Below are positions 63,389-64,000 of a stretch of 64,000 nt of DNA, one piece after another. This stretch comes from Streptomyces diastatochromogenes (lineage in GTDB: Bacteria; Actinomycetota; Actinomycetes; Streptomycetales; Streptomycetaceae): NCBI RefSeq assembly GCF_002242805.1, contig NZ_MCGQ01000012.1:288365-352364 (forward strand). The letters run 5' to 3'. The position numbers were made by a program, and so were the translations under genes. Every line of letters starts with the position of its first letter. Position 1 is the first letter of the stretch. The notes beneath the pieces were generated by a model. It ran no database searches. It had not been told where the DNA came from and saw only the letters and a program-made list of their open reading frames with translations.

Positions 63389-63865
63389 ATGAATACGGGG
63401 AGTGACGAGCCGGGTGAGGTCGCCGTGGCGGCGGACAACGCGGACAAGGCAAGCAAGACGGACACGGCAGCGGGCGCGGAGCAGTCCGAGCGGGAGCTCG
63501 GCTCCCGGGCGCCGGCCTTCATCAAGGCCCGCCGGGCCCTGCATCTGAGCTGGCAGGTCGGCGTCTTCGTGGTCGGCCTCGCGGTCGTCGTGGCGGGCAT
63601 CATCATGCTTCCGCTGCCCGGCCCGGGCTGGGTGGTGATCTTCGGGGGCATGGCGATCTGGGCGACCGAGTTCGTCTGGGCCCAGCTCGTGCTGCGCTGG
63701 ACGAAGCGCAAGGTCACCGAGGCGGCCCAGAAGGCCCTCGATCCCAGGGTGCGCCGCCGGAACATCACGCTGACGGTGATCGGCCTGGTGATCGTGGGCG
63801 TGCTCGTCGGGGTCTACCTGTGGAAGTTCGGCATCGTGATGCCGTGGAAGATCAAGGACCAGTGA
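63389..63865 (+). CDS. TIGR02611-family membrane protein (158 aa)
   Basis: A 158-residue protein: an acidic, Ala-rich N-terminus (45 residues), then three helices (VGVFVVGLAVVVAGIIMLPLPGPGW, VVIFGGMAIWATEFVWA, TLTVIGLVIVGVLVGVYLW). The PLPGPGW turn is the family's mark. Function unknown; the family is typical of actinobacteria and, from memory, sits beside ssgB in Streptomyces as here. A -10-like TAGGGT (63375-63380) lies eight bases before ATG 63389, suggesting a leaderless transcript divergent from ssgB. Confidence 0.85.
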   Translation: MNTGSDEPGEVAVAADNADKASKTDTAAGAEQSERELGSRAPAFIKARRALHLSWQVGVFVVGLAVVVAGIIMLPLPGPGWVVIFGGMAIWATEFVWAQLVLRWTKRKVTEAAQKALDPRVRRRNITLTVIGLVIVGVLVGVYLWKFGIVMPWKIKDQ

Positions 63866-63926
63866 TCACGGACCCGGGCATGGTCGGAGGCACCCCCTGA
63901 CATGGGGTAATGTTCTTCCTGCGCCC

Positions 63927-63998
63927 GGGCGATTAGCTCAGTGGGAGAGCGCTTCGTTCACACCGAAGAGGTCACTGGTTCGAACCCAGTATCGCCCA
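63927..63998 (+). tRNA. tRNA-Val(CAC)
   Basis: Acceptor GGGCGAT...ATCGCCC, D-arm TAGCTCAGTGGGAGAGC, anticodon loop TTCACAC (anticodon CAC), T-arm GGTTCGAACCC, discriminator A, then CC at the window edge. Length 72 without CCA. It decodes GUG, complementing the three GAC genes at 57 kb. Confidence 0.95.
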
Positions 63999-64000
63999 CC

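Overview
The window is a chromosomal stretch of a Streptomyces species or close relative. The base composition is very GC-rich with strong third-position GC bias. There is a complete sporulation gene ssgB, GTG starts and four-base stop/start overlaps are common, and several promoters place the -10 box directly before the start codon (leaderless mRNAs). From memory, the order argCJBDR ... argH ... metNIQ ... cobalamin genes ... ssgB is that of the S. coelicolor core chromosome; I could not check this. I see no phage, transposon or CRISPR.

Layout. Positions 1-5.7 kb hold unlinked genes: a cut-off MocR regulator, a GNAT enzyme, a degenerate histidine-phosphatase fold, a secreted GH51 arabinofuranosidase, and a carboxymuconolactone-decarboxylase-like gene behind a MerR-type promoter. 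5.9-9.8 kb is a three-gene membrane glycosylation unit (YfhO, GT2, GtrA). 9.8-14.7 kb is the argCJBDR operon with an ARG-box promoter. It is followed by an ECF sigma/anti-sigma pair. 16.2-19.2 kb, on the minus strand, is an operon of a 64-residue Gly/His/Asp-rich peptide, an ABC exporter and an atypical protein kinase. 19.3-24.2 kb, also minus, is a five-gene flavin-redox operon: two ferric-reductase-like membrane proteins, two secreted FMN-binding proteins and ApbE. It is divergent from an OmpR/sensor-kinase pair, and the shared intergenic region carries a conspicuous four-heptamer operator. 26.5-29 kb holds an L,D-transpeptidase, a flavin-binding protein and an internally duplicated secreted protein.

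29-31.7 kb is argG-argH, again behind ARG boxes. 31.9-40.8 kb is a mix of a lipase, an aldo/keto reductase, a TetR-MFS efflux pair, a phospholipid acyltransferase, a GDPD phosphodiesterase, a sigma-like protein and small membrane proteins. 40.9-43.9 kb is metNIQ, preceded by a short Cys/Met-rich leader peptide. 44-52 kb holds cobalamin/tetrapyrrole genes: cobL, a BluB-CobT fusion with a very long low-complexity N-terminus, and a CysG-type siroheme/SUMT fusion. 52-57 kb has a tRNA/rRNA methyltransferase, a PASTA-less Ser/Thr kinase, a small membrane protein, repeat-rich intergenic DNA, a phosphotransferase and a zinc-ribbon protein. 57-57.5 kb is a five-tRNA cluster (three Val, Cys, Gly), followed by pabB-pabC, a double GNAT, a DsbA-like protein, small membrane proteins, a CGNR regulator, ssgB, a TIGR02611 membrane protein and a further tRNA-Val at the edge.

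The most unusual items are the His-rich peptide/exporter/kinase operon, the paired-repeat operator controlling the flavin-reductase operon, the Cys/Met leader before metN, the 1305-residue BluB-CobT fusion, and a family of palindromic or tandem intergenic repeats (50.4 kb and 55.1-55.4 kb). All functional calls come from reading motifs; no database search was run.
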